This document shows, in pieces, positions 48,092-60,420 of a stretch of 64,000 nucleotides of DNA. The notes under the pieces are model-generated. The model did not search any database. It saw nothing but the letters and a program-made list of their open reading frames with translations, and had not been told where the DNA came from. The translations under genes and the position numbers were made by a program. The stretch lies in the NCBI GenBank assembly GCA_032718565.1, contig JAVGVS010000018.1, forward strand, positions 4,270,017-4,334,016, read 5' to 3'. This DNA comes from Distichodus sexfasciatus (Eukaryota; Chordata; Actinopteri; Characiformes; Distichodontidae). Within the stretch, counting starts at the first letter, position 1; every line of letters starts with the position of its first letter.

Positions 48092-51000
48092 CTGTTTATG
48101 AGTTGACTTGGCTTCCTGAGGAGAGCTGCGCCCTTTTTTGACATTCTTCTGTTTCATCCACTGTGAAGCAGCACCTCTTTCATCCCTATCACTCTTTCTT
48201 ATCGGGGGACAGTTAATTTTAGGATTAATATAGAGGCCTCCTTCCTCTTTTAAAGGATTTGTACTGGAGCAAGAGACTCTTATCTTAGTCATTACAGGGG
48301 AAATATTGGATTCAAGCATTTTAGTATCTGCAAAACATTCAACAGTGTCTATCAGGGTTTCACATGGTAAAGGATTAAGATAAGAAGCCTCATTATGGCA
48401 CTCTGGCTGGCTCCCAGCTACAGTTCCTGGAGAAATACCATGTGCTTTTTGGTATTCATCACAGGCCGGTGGAGGTGCTTGGCTCAGGGGACAGAAGGGG
48501 TCTATTAGTTTGGTGCTGCGTCTCGTGGGCCGTTTGCTAATGGACATGCTGTAGCAGAGTGGAGGGCCTAGGTAGACTTCTTCTGTGCAGGCTTCAAACA
48601 AAAGCTCTTCATCATGGATCTCTGGTGTTCTGGAAAGGACAGGGGTGCTACTCTTGTCCTCGGTGCAGGTACTGACCTCCCCACAGTCGCTGTCATGAGA
48701 CGAGAGGGACAGGTATGAGTAGAAATCACCTTTGCGTAGGTGGATGGGTCTATGAGAGTGCTCCAGAACTTTCTCCCTGATCTGAGAGACTGACGCCGGG
48801 TTTGAAACTTCCTGAGCCGGTTCTCTAAGAGCTTCTTTAGTTTTCAGTGCTACAGATGCCATGTCAATGATCTCCATTACAAAGTTATGAACATTTTCGT
48901 TCTTCTCCTTCTCAGAGGGGAAGCATGGCTGGCTGCAGCAGTCTGCGGAACTTTCCCCGGAATCGTCATGGACATCTTTCAGAAAGGACACCAACTGTTC
49001 CTTGGTGTTTAGTGGAGCTGCTCCCAGCATGCCATGGTGCGACTCTGAGCACTCATCCATTGGGGACAGGGAAGGAGACAAGCGACGGGAACTGTGGCAT
49101 GGCAGCTCACCCTTTAACTGGCCCTCTAGAGATGATTCTTTGGACTGCAAGTTGAGCTGTTCACAGGAAGAGGGAGTGGTCGCTGTTACCATCCCAGACA
49201 CATTTTCAATTAAATCCTCCATGCAGTGGTCCTTAAATGATTCTCCTTTCTTAGTAATCAGACTCCCTTCTTCTCTGAGGAGCTCGTCATCCTCATCTTT
49301 TCCTTTGATGTGGGAACTATCCACATTCCCATTTTCCATGTCATCAACGAAGCAGCTAATGTAATTTCTGGTAGCATCCCGGCGGTTGATGTCCACCTCC
49401 TGTTGATTGAGACTATCATTCTTTGCATTGGTATTTGCCTCCAACAGCTTCAGAGCAGCACAGCTCAAGAAGCGCCGATCAGTGACTGGCCTCATAGGTG
49501 ACGGGATCTCTCTGGATAGGGTTCCACACTGCAACTCATCACCAAGATCAGCCTCATTCTTTTCTCTGCTCTGAGATCTGGGCTTCATCCAGCTCTGAAA
49601 TTCACCCTTCATGTAGTCCATCCCCAGGGCAAAGGAGCCTTCAATGTACTCCTCCTCTGAGGTAAGGCTGGAGTCTTCATCATCTTTGATCCCTAGCTCT
49701 TCCTCCGTAAGAGTGAGGGTAGAACTGGAAAGCAGGTCACTGTCATCCTCATCATCAGTACAGGCTGAAGTGCACGATACATTTACCACCATGCTGACAC
49801 TGGCGTCTGTCTCATCTGTCAGCTGATGGTTGCGGCAGTGCTTCCGGAAGGAGGCATTTGAGTCGGCAGTTGCCTTGCAGCGGTTTCTCTGCACTGCCAG
49901 ATCCTCAGATGCGACCGACGAGTCCTCGAAGGTGCTTAGCTCTGTGAGAGAAGCTCCCAAGCTCTCATTGACAGAAGATGGGGCACCACCTGGGTGTGGC
50001 TTTTGCCCCAGGACTTGCAGTGAACAGGTCTGTAGGGTTACATCAGAAATGCTTCGTGTCATCTTCTGGGCAAGAGGGCTCTGAATGTTTTCAAGTCGCT
50101 TAAGCAAATCTAGTGTTCTCCTGCTCAGCTCCCCAGTGGGTTCTGGGGCCAGGCCTAAGTCCCCCAAGCTACCCTGGCTGCCTGCTTCCTCTGAACTCTT
50201 ACATGGGGCCAGCCAGCTCTCCAGGGATGTGCTGCGTGTAAGAGTCTCTTTGGCTGATGGAAATAACTCTCCCACAAGATACAGAGAGTCTAGGGAAGAC
50301 CCCTGGGACAACTGGGTGGAGTTCTTCTGATTTTTTCCTTCATCAACAGCTCCAGTACTGAAAGTACCTGTATCATGGCCTTCATCCTCAGACTCAGGGC
50401 TGAGACATCGGCCATTAATGAGAATCTCCACATGCTCTTTTTTGTGCCGGTTCCTCCTGTTCTCTCCAGAACCCTCTCTCTTCTTCCACACCATGCAATA
50501 TCTTTGGTCCTTTGCCTCCTCTGCCAGACAGCTTTCTAACTCAGCACACTTGTTGGCACGCTCTAGTATTCGGTCTATGTCCTCATCTGACACTATTTCT
50601 ATACAAGGTGAATCAGTCCTGCATGGGGGTGTGAGAGAGACCTGAACCTTTGGATCATCACTCTGATAAAGCAAACAGACCTCAGAGTTGGCAGTGGTCT
50701 CAGTGTCCCCCTCACTGACGATCCCACTCTCACTCTCTGATCTCCTGGCTGACTCCATTAACACATTTTGTTTCCCACTCACTAGCCCTCCTATGATGTC
50801 AGTCAGCGACTCCACTGAAGAGAATGAGGAGTCCTTACTTAAGCTCTTCAGCAGTGGCTGCTTCACTTTGGTTTTGGGAATATACGGAGACTCTTCTTGA
50901 TTGAACTGTGGTTGCTGATATAAATCCATGGTATGTAGACTGTACACCTGATAAACGTGGGAAGACACGTGTTTTGACTCTGAGGCTCTCAGGTTTCTTC

Positions 51001-51184
51001 TGCTTGGTGTGGGGCATATCATGTCTAAGGAATCCCCAAGAGTAAGAGGACTGGATTCTCTTTGCTCATCAGACTCATGTGCCTCCATATTGACCATGGT
51101 CATGTCCATCTCATCCCATTCCCAGGAGTCTTCAGTTTGGCCTCGAAGATCCATAAGTGAGGGTTCAATCAGGTTCCCGGGAAC
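48092..51184 (-). CDS. akap6: akap6 large exon: scaffold region with PKA-RII anchoring helix
   Basis: One uninterrupted exon of 3093 nt (1031 codons), phase 0 at both ends, between acceptor tgtcctcag (AG 51186-51185) and donor aaacag|gtgcgt (GT 48091-48090). Exon residues 10-28 (SLMDLRG..EDSWEWDEMDM) match the mammalian AKAP6 segment after the spectrin repeats. The middle is Ser/Asp/Glu-rich and disordered-looking, with conserved islands such as LLKRLENIQSPLAQKMTRS, TLTLTEEELGIKDDEDSS and DDMENGNV. The amphipathic helix VHNFVMEIIDMASVALK (exon residues 765-781, 48842-48892) is the PKA RII docking helix. It is followed by IREKVLEHSHRPIHLRKGDF and SYLSLSSHDSDCGEV, almost unchanged from mammals. 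The 267 residues after the helix start are close to the mammalian spacing, but the last 180 or so (SMSISKRPTRRS to KSTHKQ) do not resemble the human tail that I know. Reading upstream of 51184 is intron, so there is no start codon here. Confidence 0.96.
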
Positions 51185-53235
51185 CTGAGGACAGACAAAG
51201 GGCAAATGTGGGAAGAATGTTAAATGTGGAAAATCTGTTTGGCACTTTTTTGATCATCAAGTGCTTGTAATACAATGTTAATGAGATCAAAAGCAGCGCT
51301 ACACTGTAAAGCAGTTTTGCTGAGACACAAGCATTTTGCATGGGATGCAATTATACAAATTGCTTTGTTTCTCGTTAATGAGAGAAAGGTCTATTTATAT
51401 TATCCTTTTATCTCATTAATCTAATAAACTGGCAAATCTAACACTTGCATGGTATGTCATACATCGCATATAATGAATTTTTATTAGATTTCTGTTTATT
51501 CTTTTCTTGCTGATAAGGGAAATACTAATGATAGGGCTTGGATCGCTAATGCATGATAAAACATTCAACTGTGAGAACAATCAATCTGTCTAATCAAATA
51601 AAAAATCATTTCTGTAAGCTGTATCAGCTCACACTGATGCAACTGCACTGGAGGCATCTTTTTTATTATGATGTTGCAGCACTACATTTCTTCCATGTCA
51701 TTAATTACATTAAGCATGTTGATGCTATGTATTAAAGTTTTATGTGTATTTTGATAATAATATAAGGGCAAACCCTAATCCTTTCTTCCTTAGAGGCATG
51801 TTTTGGTAGAGAAAGTTAAAAGTTAGCTCCAAGTGACCATCTTTTCCACTGACCTTTGTGTTGAAAAAAAAGTCACCATGAAGCAAACCCTCTTTCAAAG
51901 CAGCCAAATTGAAAAACTTTTTCAGTCTTCAAATGTGGAGAGCAGACGTGTAAGTAAGGTTTGTCTCCTAAATCTTTTAACCGAATGCTATTTTATCGCT
52001 GTGCACAGAGCACTGTATTTACACAAACATATCCTCCCTATTATTTTTCTTCCCTTTTCTAAACACTTCCCAAAGTGAAATTGCTCCCCATCCGCGCAAG
52101 GTCAGAGCCGGAGAGGGCCGAGTCATTTGTCTTGCTGGTGTAAATGGAGGGAGTAACTGAGTGGACGTCCACAAACAGGTCCCTGGGCTTTTCTGTGTGC
52201 TCCACACAGCCTCCACAGAGCTGTGATGCTGCCACACAGGAATGCACAGCATCTGCATGACAAAAGCCGCAGCCCAATGGGCATCTAACCCCCCATTTAA
52301 GGCACTGTCACCACCCTCCTATTACTATAAGTCACTAGTTAGGAGCTCTGTTTTAGGAGCTAGAAATGCTGTTTATTTTGCAGTAAACCTAATGTGCATA
52401 CTGGCTTCCATAAAAGGCCTTTATCTTTGGTTTGGGAGTTTGGGGAAGTGATACAGTTACACGTTCTCAAGCCACTGAGAGGCTATTTACTTTTTTTCTG
52501 AGCTGAGCTGAGGGATAGGGGCTCGGTATCAAATATATTGCATTTCTAAGGTAGTTACTTAATACATTAAGATCAGTCAATTACTTCTTGGCAACTCCTG
52601 TAATGCAGTGTAGTGTGGAGCCTTGCGAGTCTCTCCGGCTACTTTCCCTTCATTGTATATTATTCAGGGATAATATGTAGTTACATTTTGTGGCATATAC
52701 ATCACTCTTACTGCCCCATTACAGCTGTGCTGCTCTATATTACTCCCACAATATTTCTGGCTGGGAAAAAAAAACACTTGGCCTGGACGGGTTACTGAGC
52801 AGAATAAGGAATAAACAGGCCCTCACACAGACAGTTTTAAGCGACACGTAAAACACGCTTTGATGATAGGAAAGGACAGAAAAGGTTTCATTGTAATCGG
52901 ACTTGCTGAATATGTGCTATAGATGGTACTGTAAAAAAAAAAAGCTTTGTCGGGTTTCCTAGTGTGTCGTCATGTGGCTATTTATATACGGAACACACAT
53001 CAGCGACTGCATCTGTTAGACATGTGGGAAGGGATTTGTAGCTGGAATGTTTATATGTCATGTTTTGTATTCACATTGGCTCGGTTTGTCTTGTTCCGAA
53101 GCGCAGCTCGGCACGTCCTCCGTGGCACGTGACGACAGTGACTGCGGCGATTAAAAAGTGACAGCTGCTTACTGGATGCAAACGTAAGATGAGCAAAACC
53201 TACAGACTGCCGCTGTGATGTAAGTCATGTCTGAC
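51185..53235 (-). other. akap6: akap6 intron (about 2.05 kb)
   Basis: GT-AG intron (gtcaga ... ctgtcctcag) between the spectrin-repeat exon and the large scaffold exon. It is AT-rich apart from a short GC-rich patch at 52080-52300. I see no coding signal and no mobile element in it. Confidence 0.85.
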
Positions 53236-53451
53236 CTGTTCTCGGCCCAAGCTGCGCTTCAAGCGGTTCTGCCACTGCAGGACTTGCATTACGATGGCCT
53301 CCCAACGTCTCTCCAGGTTCACTTGGAGAAGTTGAAGAGACTGGCGGTCAGCTTCTGAGCTCTGGTCCTCTGGGCCATCCAACAGTCTCTGACACAGCCG
53401 CAGGACAGACGCCATGCCCTTACGACGTCCTCGCACTTCTGCACACAGAGC
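53236..53451 (-). CDS. akap6: akap6 internal exon, spectrin-like repeat (3' part)
   Basis: Exon of 216 nt (72 codons, phase 0 to phase 0). It encodes ALCAEVRGRRKGMASVLRLC, then an acidic loop, then NLERRWEAIVMQVLQWQNRL and SLGREQ. The WEAIV..VLQWQ helix is typical of a spectrin repeat and closely matches the mammalian AKAP6 segment just before the LMDL...WEWDEMD block. In the mammalian protein this repeat region binds nesprin-1alpha and targets the scaffold to the nuclear envelope. The donor is cag|gtcaga (GT at 53235-53234). The acceptor is ctcaag| (AG at 53453-53452), a less common AAG, preceded by a strong pyrimidine tract. Both ends join in frame with the flanking exons, which supports the boundaries. 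Confidence 0.92.
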
Positions 53452-53753
53452 CTTGAGACGAGACAGAGGCAGAGAAAGAGAGAAAAGTACAGGCTGGCTT
53501 AATTCCAAATTGTTACCTAAAGCCCACAAAATAAATATTCTCAATTAACTTTTACATTTAATTACTGTCACACTATAATCTAAAATTGGTTTCATTTTTT
53601 AAATTACACATATAAACGTGTGTGAATCACTATCGACTAAAAGTAGAGGGTGACAAAAAAACAAGTAAACAAACAAATGAGAAACAGGGAGAAGTGGTCC
53701 CTGTGCTGATGAGGACCTCACAACAAACCCTGCTGTCAGGAGCATGTAAATCA

Positions 53754-53776
53754 CACACACACACACACACACACAC
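53754..53776. repeat. (CA)n microsatellite
   Basis: Eleven CA units in the akap6 intron. Confidence 0.9.
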
Positions 53777-55083
53777 CCTCCCCCACCCATAAACAACGCC
53801 GAGTTCGATAGCTGCAGGCCAAATACCCGCTCCTGTGCTCCTAAGCCCAGCTATAACACAAATGGAATGAAATCGCCACAACATATACACGCTACCGAAC
53901 AAGACCCCACAGTGAAGCCTATTCGGCGTGCGGCAAACAGAGCGGCGGCCTTTAAATATGCAGCAGAGGTTGTGACAAGCCCTGCTCTGTGTGCAGTACG
54001 GGACAAAAACATTCCCGAGAACAATTTATGTAAATCCCACCTGCTCCACCAGGCGCCACCTCACTCTTTCTTTACATTTTTTCAATAAATATTAAACACC
54101 ATTACATTTAAATTGGATTTTTTTTTCTCCTCTGCAGTTTCGTCCTCTGTTTTAGCATATATTTACCGCTCCCCACATCTTTTAAGCAGGTAATGAGATG
54201 GCGAAATGCAATGGCAAAGGGGAGACGGGTGGAGGGTTGGGGGCAGAGGGCCGCTGAGCAGACTGATAAAGTTAGACCGCAGAGCGGGATCAAGTTGGAA
54301 CACTGTCGCTGTGCTTGAAACTTGGAAATGTATGAGCGCTGCCAGCCAAACTAACACCAAAGACAAATGTGGGCGACAATCGCACACAGGCAACTTAAGA
54401 CCCCAGGCGACTGTTTTTTTAGAGTCTTCACCCTTCGGCGGTCTAGAAATCGCTTGCAAACCTTTATGGCCGAGTGGCTAGACGCTGTTTATCCTTTTAC
54501 ACAAGCCGGTGGTTGTTAGAGCTGTGGCTAGTCAATATCATTCTTCTGCGAGCCTCGACTGGCTGATTCAGGTGCACCGGTCTTGCCACACATATACACA
54601 CATATACACACTTATACACATATATACACACAGCCACGGCAAACAATCTAGATGGCTATTTTCAATCAATACCTCCAGTCCACTCATACAGATTAAATGG
54701 CACAAAACCCCGGCCTATATCATAACACATTTAAGAGCATATGGAGCTCTCAGCCGTTCCGAAGTCCACGGAAATCTGATGCTTCATTGTTTCTGTATTG
54801 CTGGGCTTCATAAACTGATTTCTCTCCCTCCCCACCCCTCACTTCCCAATGAGTCTTGCCTTATTGATGGGGGGTGGTGGGTGGGGGCAGGCAGGGTACG
54901 GTGTGCCAATATTTGCTAAAAAGCTTTTCCAAATACATGGGGCAGTAAAGTGGCCTGCTTTTCCCTGCAGTATGTGAATGTGAACCTACACAATGACTCC
55001 ATTTCAGAGCCACAAGCTGAGTGCTATGGCAGAGAAGCTGGCCGGTGGCCAACACGCTCCGTCGCCCCAGCCAGATATCAAAA

Positions 55084-55145
55084 GAGGAGAGAGAGAGAGA
55101 GAGAGGCAGAGAGAGAGAGGGGGGTGGAAGAGAAAGAGAGAGAAA
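55084..55145. repeat. (GA)n-rich repeat
   Basis: Imperfect GA tract. Confidence 0.85.
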
Positions 55146-57162
55146 CAAACACAGAAACCAAACAAGAGGGCCATCTTTCAGTTGACCGTTCTCTGTGAAG
55201 GCGGTGGAATGAGGGAGCTCGCAGCAGGCCCATCTATCAGGTGCTTTTTAATAAAGGTATCAGCAGATCTGCTGCCAGGCGAGCATGCGTCAGAGCTAAG
55301 CCAATCTTCACAATGCCCGAGATGACAATTCCCTCTCATCGGCCCGATCTGGCTTCGCTATCGCTTGGCCAAATCCATCTTGTGTACTGTATTAATCTAC
55401 AGGTTTTCCGCTATCGGAGCTGGTAATCAAACCTGAGGCACACGGCCTCCACAAAAGGCCACCGCTCCCACCCCCCACCTCCCTCTACGCAGAACTGGGT
55501 TTCAAACTCCATCTCTGTATCCCACGCAAAATGAGAATGCACCCCAACTGCCATTAATGCTTTTTTTTTTTTTTTACTCTCCCTCTATTTGTCTCGGAGT
55601 CCCTCTTCCTTTCGGTTCATTGTGTTACTTCCTGCCGCATATATGATTTCCAGCGTACAATAAAAACGCTTACAAGTCGGGGGAGCGTGGAATTACACAT
55701 GCACCCCCTGGATGAAGCTCTTTCGTGCAGCGGAAAATGTTAGACGAGTTGAGGAGCGGCTCTGACTCGTTTTTTTTTTTGTTTTGCTCCTCTCGGCCGA
55801 GTGAACGCCTTCACACTCCACCCCTCCCTCTCCCCCCCGTCTGCAATTTTAACATTTTCAATTAATCTGGCCGAGACGGAGAAGCGGAGCCGAAATCCCC
55901 TCCAGTCAAAGCAAGGACACGCGAATGGTACGCTGACAGTGACCCAGTGGATATTCAATCAATTACCATTAATTAGAAATCTCTGATTAATTCTATTTGT
56001 TGATTAAGTCAATTAAAATCCCGAGCACTTGTTATCGTGGACGTGCGTAATGAATTCGTGTAGACGAATACGATTCCCACGCGCCGATTCTTTGAGCTCC
56101 TGCTGCTTGCGGTTTCATCCCTTTATGGCACCGGATGCAAGGCGGCTTTCTTGGGAGGATAACCTCAACAGACGGCGAGTGTTGACCATCAGAGGACAGT
56201 TCAAACGTGACAAGCCCATGCTTGTAAGGTTTTTCAATTAGACAAAATGAAGGGCAACATTCCTAGTAAATACTTCTATTCTCTTTTCTACCCTTCTTAA
56301 AAACAAATTCTTTAAAAAATGTTCAAACAATTTCTCCACATCTTTTAAAAGTGGTTATGTATTTTTGTTATTTTATATTTTCTTATGACAAAAAAAGCTC
56401 ACAGAAATGTTCTGAGATGAAACTAATGTGTCAACAACAGCGAGTCGTTTTCTGAGGTGACGAAATACGCGCCCCAGTTTCTCGGACACCCAACCAAATA
56501 TGTGACCCTCCACGGCAAAACCAGTCACTTGTCGCAAATGTCCAGTTATTTTGTGTGTTTTCATGAAAGGGCATAAATCAAGCTTTAAAACGATACCTAT
56601 ATGGAATGAATGGGACGACATATGACTGAGATATCAACATTCAAAGGAGTCGGGTTTCTCCTGTCACGCCAAGTGAGAAACGGAGAAATCTGCCTTTGAA
56701 GTTGACTATCGCCGTAGCACTCACAGACGCTTGGTGCGGTCGCGGCTACGTTTGTATTTACGGTAGCCTACGCTGCATTCACAGCCACTGCGTTAGGTTA
56801 ACTGAACTGGAGGCGAAGAATGGATTCGAGGAGACATATCTTCACGCTAGTCAACGGTGTGGATTACCGTAAATATTGAAGTAGGCCGGTCAAAACAAGA
56901 AACTTTTAACATTCTGCTGGAATTGATTCCTCACCTCAAAAGTCACGTTTTTAGGATGGAAAGGGTAAGTTTTTCGTAAATTTATTCTAACAGTACAGTA
57001 TAGACCTTCCTGTTTAAACACTAAAACAAAAATCCAGTCGTTTTTTCTCGAAACCTCCGTTCGCACGACAAACGCTGGTTTTTTGCCGTCGGAAGTCACA
57101 TATCTCCCTAGCAGCACAGAGGACCCCGAGTTCAGAAACCAAGATGGCTGCTCAGCGCAATT

Positions 57163-57268
57163 GGCAGTGCTTGGGGATGGTACCTTACTCATAAATACCT
57201 CAGTGGTACCTTTACCGCCTGTGACTCGACCTGGCGACCTTCTGATCACGTGGCGAACACCCTACCAA
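57163..57268 (-). mobile_element. SINE family A, head half
   Basis: Inverted ggcagtgcttggggatggta, cctcagtggtacctttaccg and cgaccttctgatcac. The 3' tail is missing. Confidence 0.7.
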
Positions 57269-59146
57269 TGACTCGAGACTTGACTTCAGACTCACCCTCA
57301 AGACTGGAGCTTGGCTTGGACTTGAAAAAAATGACTAAATGGTTATCTCTGGCAAGACTTTTCAATCCAGGGTAAATAAAGGCCCACGTTCTAGTAAAAG
57401 CCTTCCTTTCTGTTTTTCTCGCTACATTCACACATACACTTAACTTTCACCCTGACAATTTCCCTCCTCCCTCCCTCCCTCCCTCCCTCAAAAACATTAT
57501 TTAAAGGTGGTTGTATATTCCTAATTATTTCCTCTTTTCCTGCCTAGGAGGGAAAAAACAGCTGACAGAAATGTTCTGAGATGAAACTAATGCCTTATGA
57601 ACAGCGTCCCACCCCCCCTTAAGGCGATAAAACCAACAAATGGCAGAAAAGTGATAATAATGCTATCAATACGGACATTTTCTCATTAGTGTCTGTAAAT
57701 GAAAGCGAGCAGGCTGGACGACGGATGAAAAATAAGAGCGCGTGTGTGGCCAGTCGATTGTGTAAGGTAATAGACAGGCCTCTCAGGCTGTCACCTGTCT
57801 GCTCCCATTACCTGCTGATAAGACACTAGCTCTGAGTTGGCACTCCCCACTCACCCACCTCCAGAAACTCCCCGCCACCTACCCCAGGCCAATGCGGTTA
57901 GCACTTGCCAAGAACAGGAGTTCATATTCCTAATCTGTGGAGAAAGTATTGATATTATATCTGCGCTGTCATTTTCATTAGCAGACTGGCCCGGCCGGGA
58001 TGAGCTGGGGCCTCGGCTGCATCCAATCCCAGGATGGAGCTGACGAGGCCGAGAGATGAACTCCGGCTCTGGAGATCTGGCAGAGATTAAGTTTCAAATT
58101 TACTATGACTCTCATAGAGGTACTTAGAGAACTTAAGCAAGGCTGAGTAAAACCCCTTAATCCCAGCTGCTTTAAAGAAGACATCTGATAAATGCAATAA
58201 ACATAAATGCGGCATTTAACTGAAATAAAATAATACATTACAACTAGCTGCAACAAATAGTTAGACCCTTAGAAGCAGGTCAGACGTTAGATACCTCCCA
58301 TTCCAATGTATGTAGAAATGAACAGTGTGAAAGCCATTTTTAGATCCATCTCTAGCTCTAAAAGATCTACAGCCGTCCTCCCCGTATCAGAAAGACATGC
58401 ATAGAAAGCAAATTGAAAAAATGACTGATGTTATTAGTATGAAATGACACAGAGACTATTCCTTGATAGCAGGCGTTATCTTAACACAAAGTTTCTGTCT
58501 CTCTGGTGACAGCGATCTGGAGAAATGAGAGCGATAAGTGACCGCGTTAGTGAAACTGGGTACATGCCGCTCCATATTAGCAAGGTTTAAGCGCCTGAAA
58601 TCTTATTCGTGACAGAACGCCGGGGAGCTTGGCGAGTGAAGTTATTTCTCTCACCGAAATATTTCCACCTTCAGGTTTTACTGTCATCAAAACAGAGTAT
58701 TAAAAGGGAGACGTTATTAATAAAAGATGTGAAATTGGCAGGCAAGCAGTTTGAACTATAACCAGAAGGTTAAGACACAATAATTTGGCCTTTAATTTTA
58801 GATTTTCCTTCCCCCAGCAAGTGAAGAGCTGCACGCCTTTTTTTTTTTATTCAGATGGAGATGGACATTTTTATGATGACATTTTAAGAGACCAGACTCA
58901 TTATTCATTATGAAGTGGCTCACTGTCTGAATCCTATATATTTTGCTAACAGTTTTTATGGCATTGGTATCTGGGCGAAGCAGACAGACAGATCTGAGAT
59001 ACATCCAGTAGAGGGCATTTATAATTATGAGGGGACATATGTAAAGTTTGGAACTTGTGTCAAAAGAGAAGCAGAAACAGACACTTACTCTGTCTCTCAC
59101 ACACAAACATACATACTCATGCATACAGAATCTGCATTTCTAATTT

Positions 59147-59275
59147 GGCGACCTCCCCTGCAACTTGGGGTTAAGGGTCTTGCTCAGAACCCCAGTGATG
59201 AAAATTACAGTACTGGGAAAGGATTTGAACCCTTAACCCCTCATGGTGGTTGAGGAAGTTGGAGTATCTAACCAC
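59147..59275 (-). mobile_element. SINE family B
   Basis: Read on the minus strand: gttcaaatcc B box, then ggttctgagcaagaccctta. Same family as 60229-60420. Confidence 0.6.
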
Positions 59276-59316
59276 CAAACACACAGACACACACAACTAT
59301 GCACTCCAGATCAGAG

Positions 59317-59500
59317 CACACACACTGCACCACAACCAAATGTGACCTCTGCATTTGACCCATCTGTGAAGGAGCAGTGGGCATGCATGGGCAGCACCCA
59401 GGAAACCGTGTAGGAGAAGCCGCTACGCCTTTCGGTAATCTGAGTTCGAACCGGTGACCCTCTGATTGCAGCCCTAGCTTTTACTTTACCAACTGCCCCC
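59317..59500 (-). mobile_element. SINE family A
   Basis: Inverted tail (gtgacctctgcatttgaccc, gtgaaggagcagtgggca) and head (ttcgaaccggtgaccctctg, accaactgcccc). Confidence 0.8.
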
Positions 59501-59537
59501 TACTTTACCATTTTACTGTTACATTCTGTAGTGTAGT

Positions 59538-59690
59538 GTGGTGATGTTGGTCTAGTGGTCAGGACTCTTGCCTCTAGACCAAGAGGCTGTGGGTTTCAAT
59601 CCCTCCTCCATCACTACATTCACTTTGTGCCTAGTGGACCCTTATACAACTTGTTCCCGAGCTGTGTGCTGGAGAAGTAGGAAATGGGCG
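59538..59690 (+). mobile_element. tRNA-like sequence / SINE of a third family
   Basis: gtgatgttggtctagtggtc begins a sequence that folds as a near-complete cloverleaf. Six acceptor pairs form with ccatcac, a D arm with tagtggtcagga, a mismatched anticodon stem and a T arm with gtttcaatcc. The anticodon position reads CTA. The downstream sequence and the C-to-T change in the T loop argue for a SINE head or pseudo-tRNA rather than a working gene. Confidence 0.5.
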
Positions 59691-59947
59691 TTCCTCTACT
59701 CCTTTAGATTACCCATTGGTTTCAATACAAAATGTATCTCAAGTACTATTAGGATGGGATTAGTTTTTAGATATTGATGTGAGGTTAAAAGTAATTATAA
59801 CAGAGCTTCTCAGTGATTTTGATCATATCCAGATGCACCATGTCATCAGCAAAGTCACGGACAATAATGCATCGAACAGGAGGACATTCGTCAAAAAGTC
59901 CAATCTTTAGTCAATCCCAAAACCAGTCCTGGGCAGAAACACATGCA

Positions 59948-59970
59948 CACACACACACACACACACACCA
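59948..59970. repeat. (CA)n microsatellite
   Basis: About eleven CA units. Confidence 0.9.
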
Positions 59971-60228
59971 CACCCATCAACCTATGCAAACATGCACACA
60001 CACATACATCCAGACTCTCTGTTTACCAGCAATATGCAGTATGTGTTTACATGTCACATTCTGAATATGATTACCTGCATTTTTTTGGGTGGTGAAGGTC
60101 TGTAGTGGTGGATGCTATCCTACTATTTCAAATTACATAAGCATTCAGCATTCATGAATATTATGTTAGCTGGCCGGAATACTCATTTAAACCAACAACA
60201 CCAAATCATAATTACACCCTTAAATTAG

Positions 60229-60420
60229 TGGTGTCTTAGTGTTAGAATGCATGCTATGGACAACAAGGTTGTAGGTTCAAATCCATGAATCCTCCTGCAA
60301 GAACCTACCATAATTGGACCCTGAGCAAGACCTTTAACTAGGAGTTGGTCAGGAGATTGTCATGTACTTAGGACAGTAAAGTCACTTTGGATAAGCACAT
60401 GAAAAGACTGTAACATGACC
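60229..60420 (+). mobile_element. SINE family B
   Basis: Head ending aaggttgtaggttcaaatcc, then accctgagcaagacctttaa and cagtaaagtcactttggata, the tail type common in teleost SINEs. Confidence 0.7.

Noticed and set aside
51185..51205. Start of the large akap6 ORF upstream of 51184
   Set aside because: The first seven codons start at TTG and are intron read-through ending in the ctgtcctcag acceptor.
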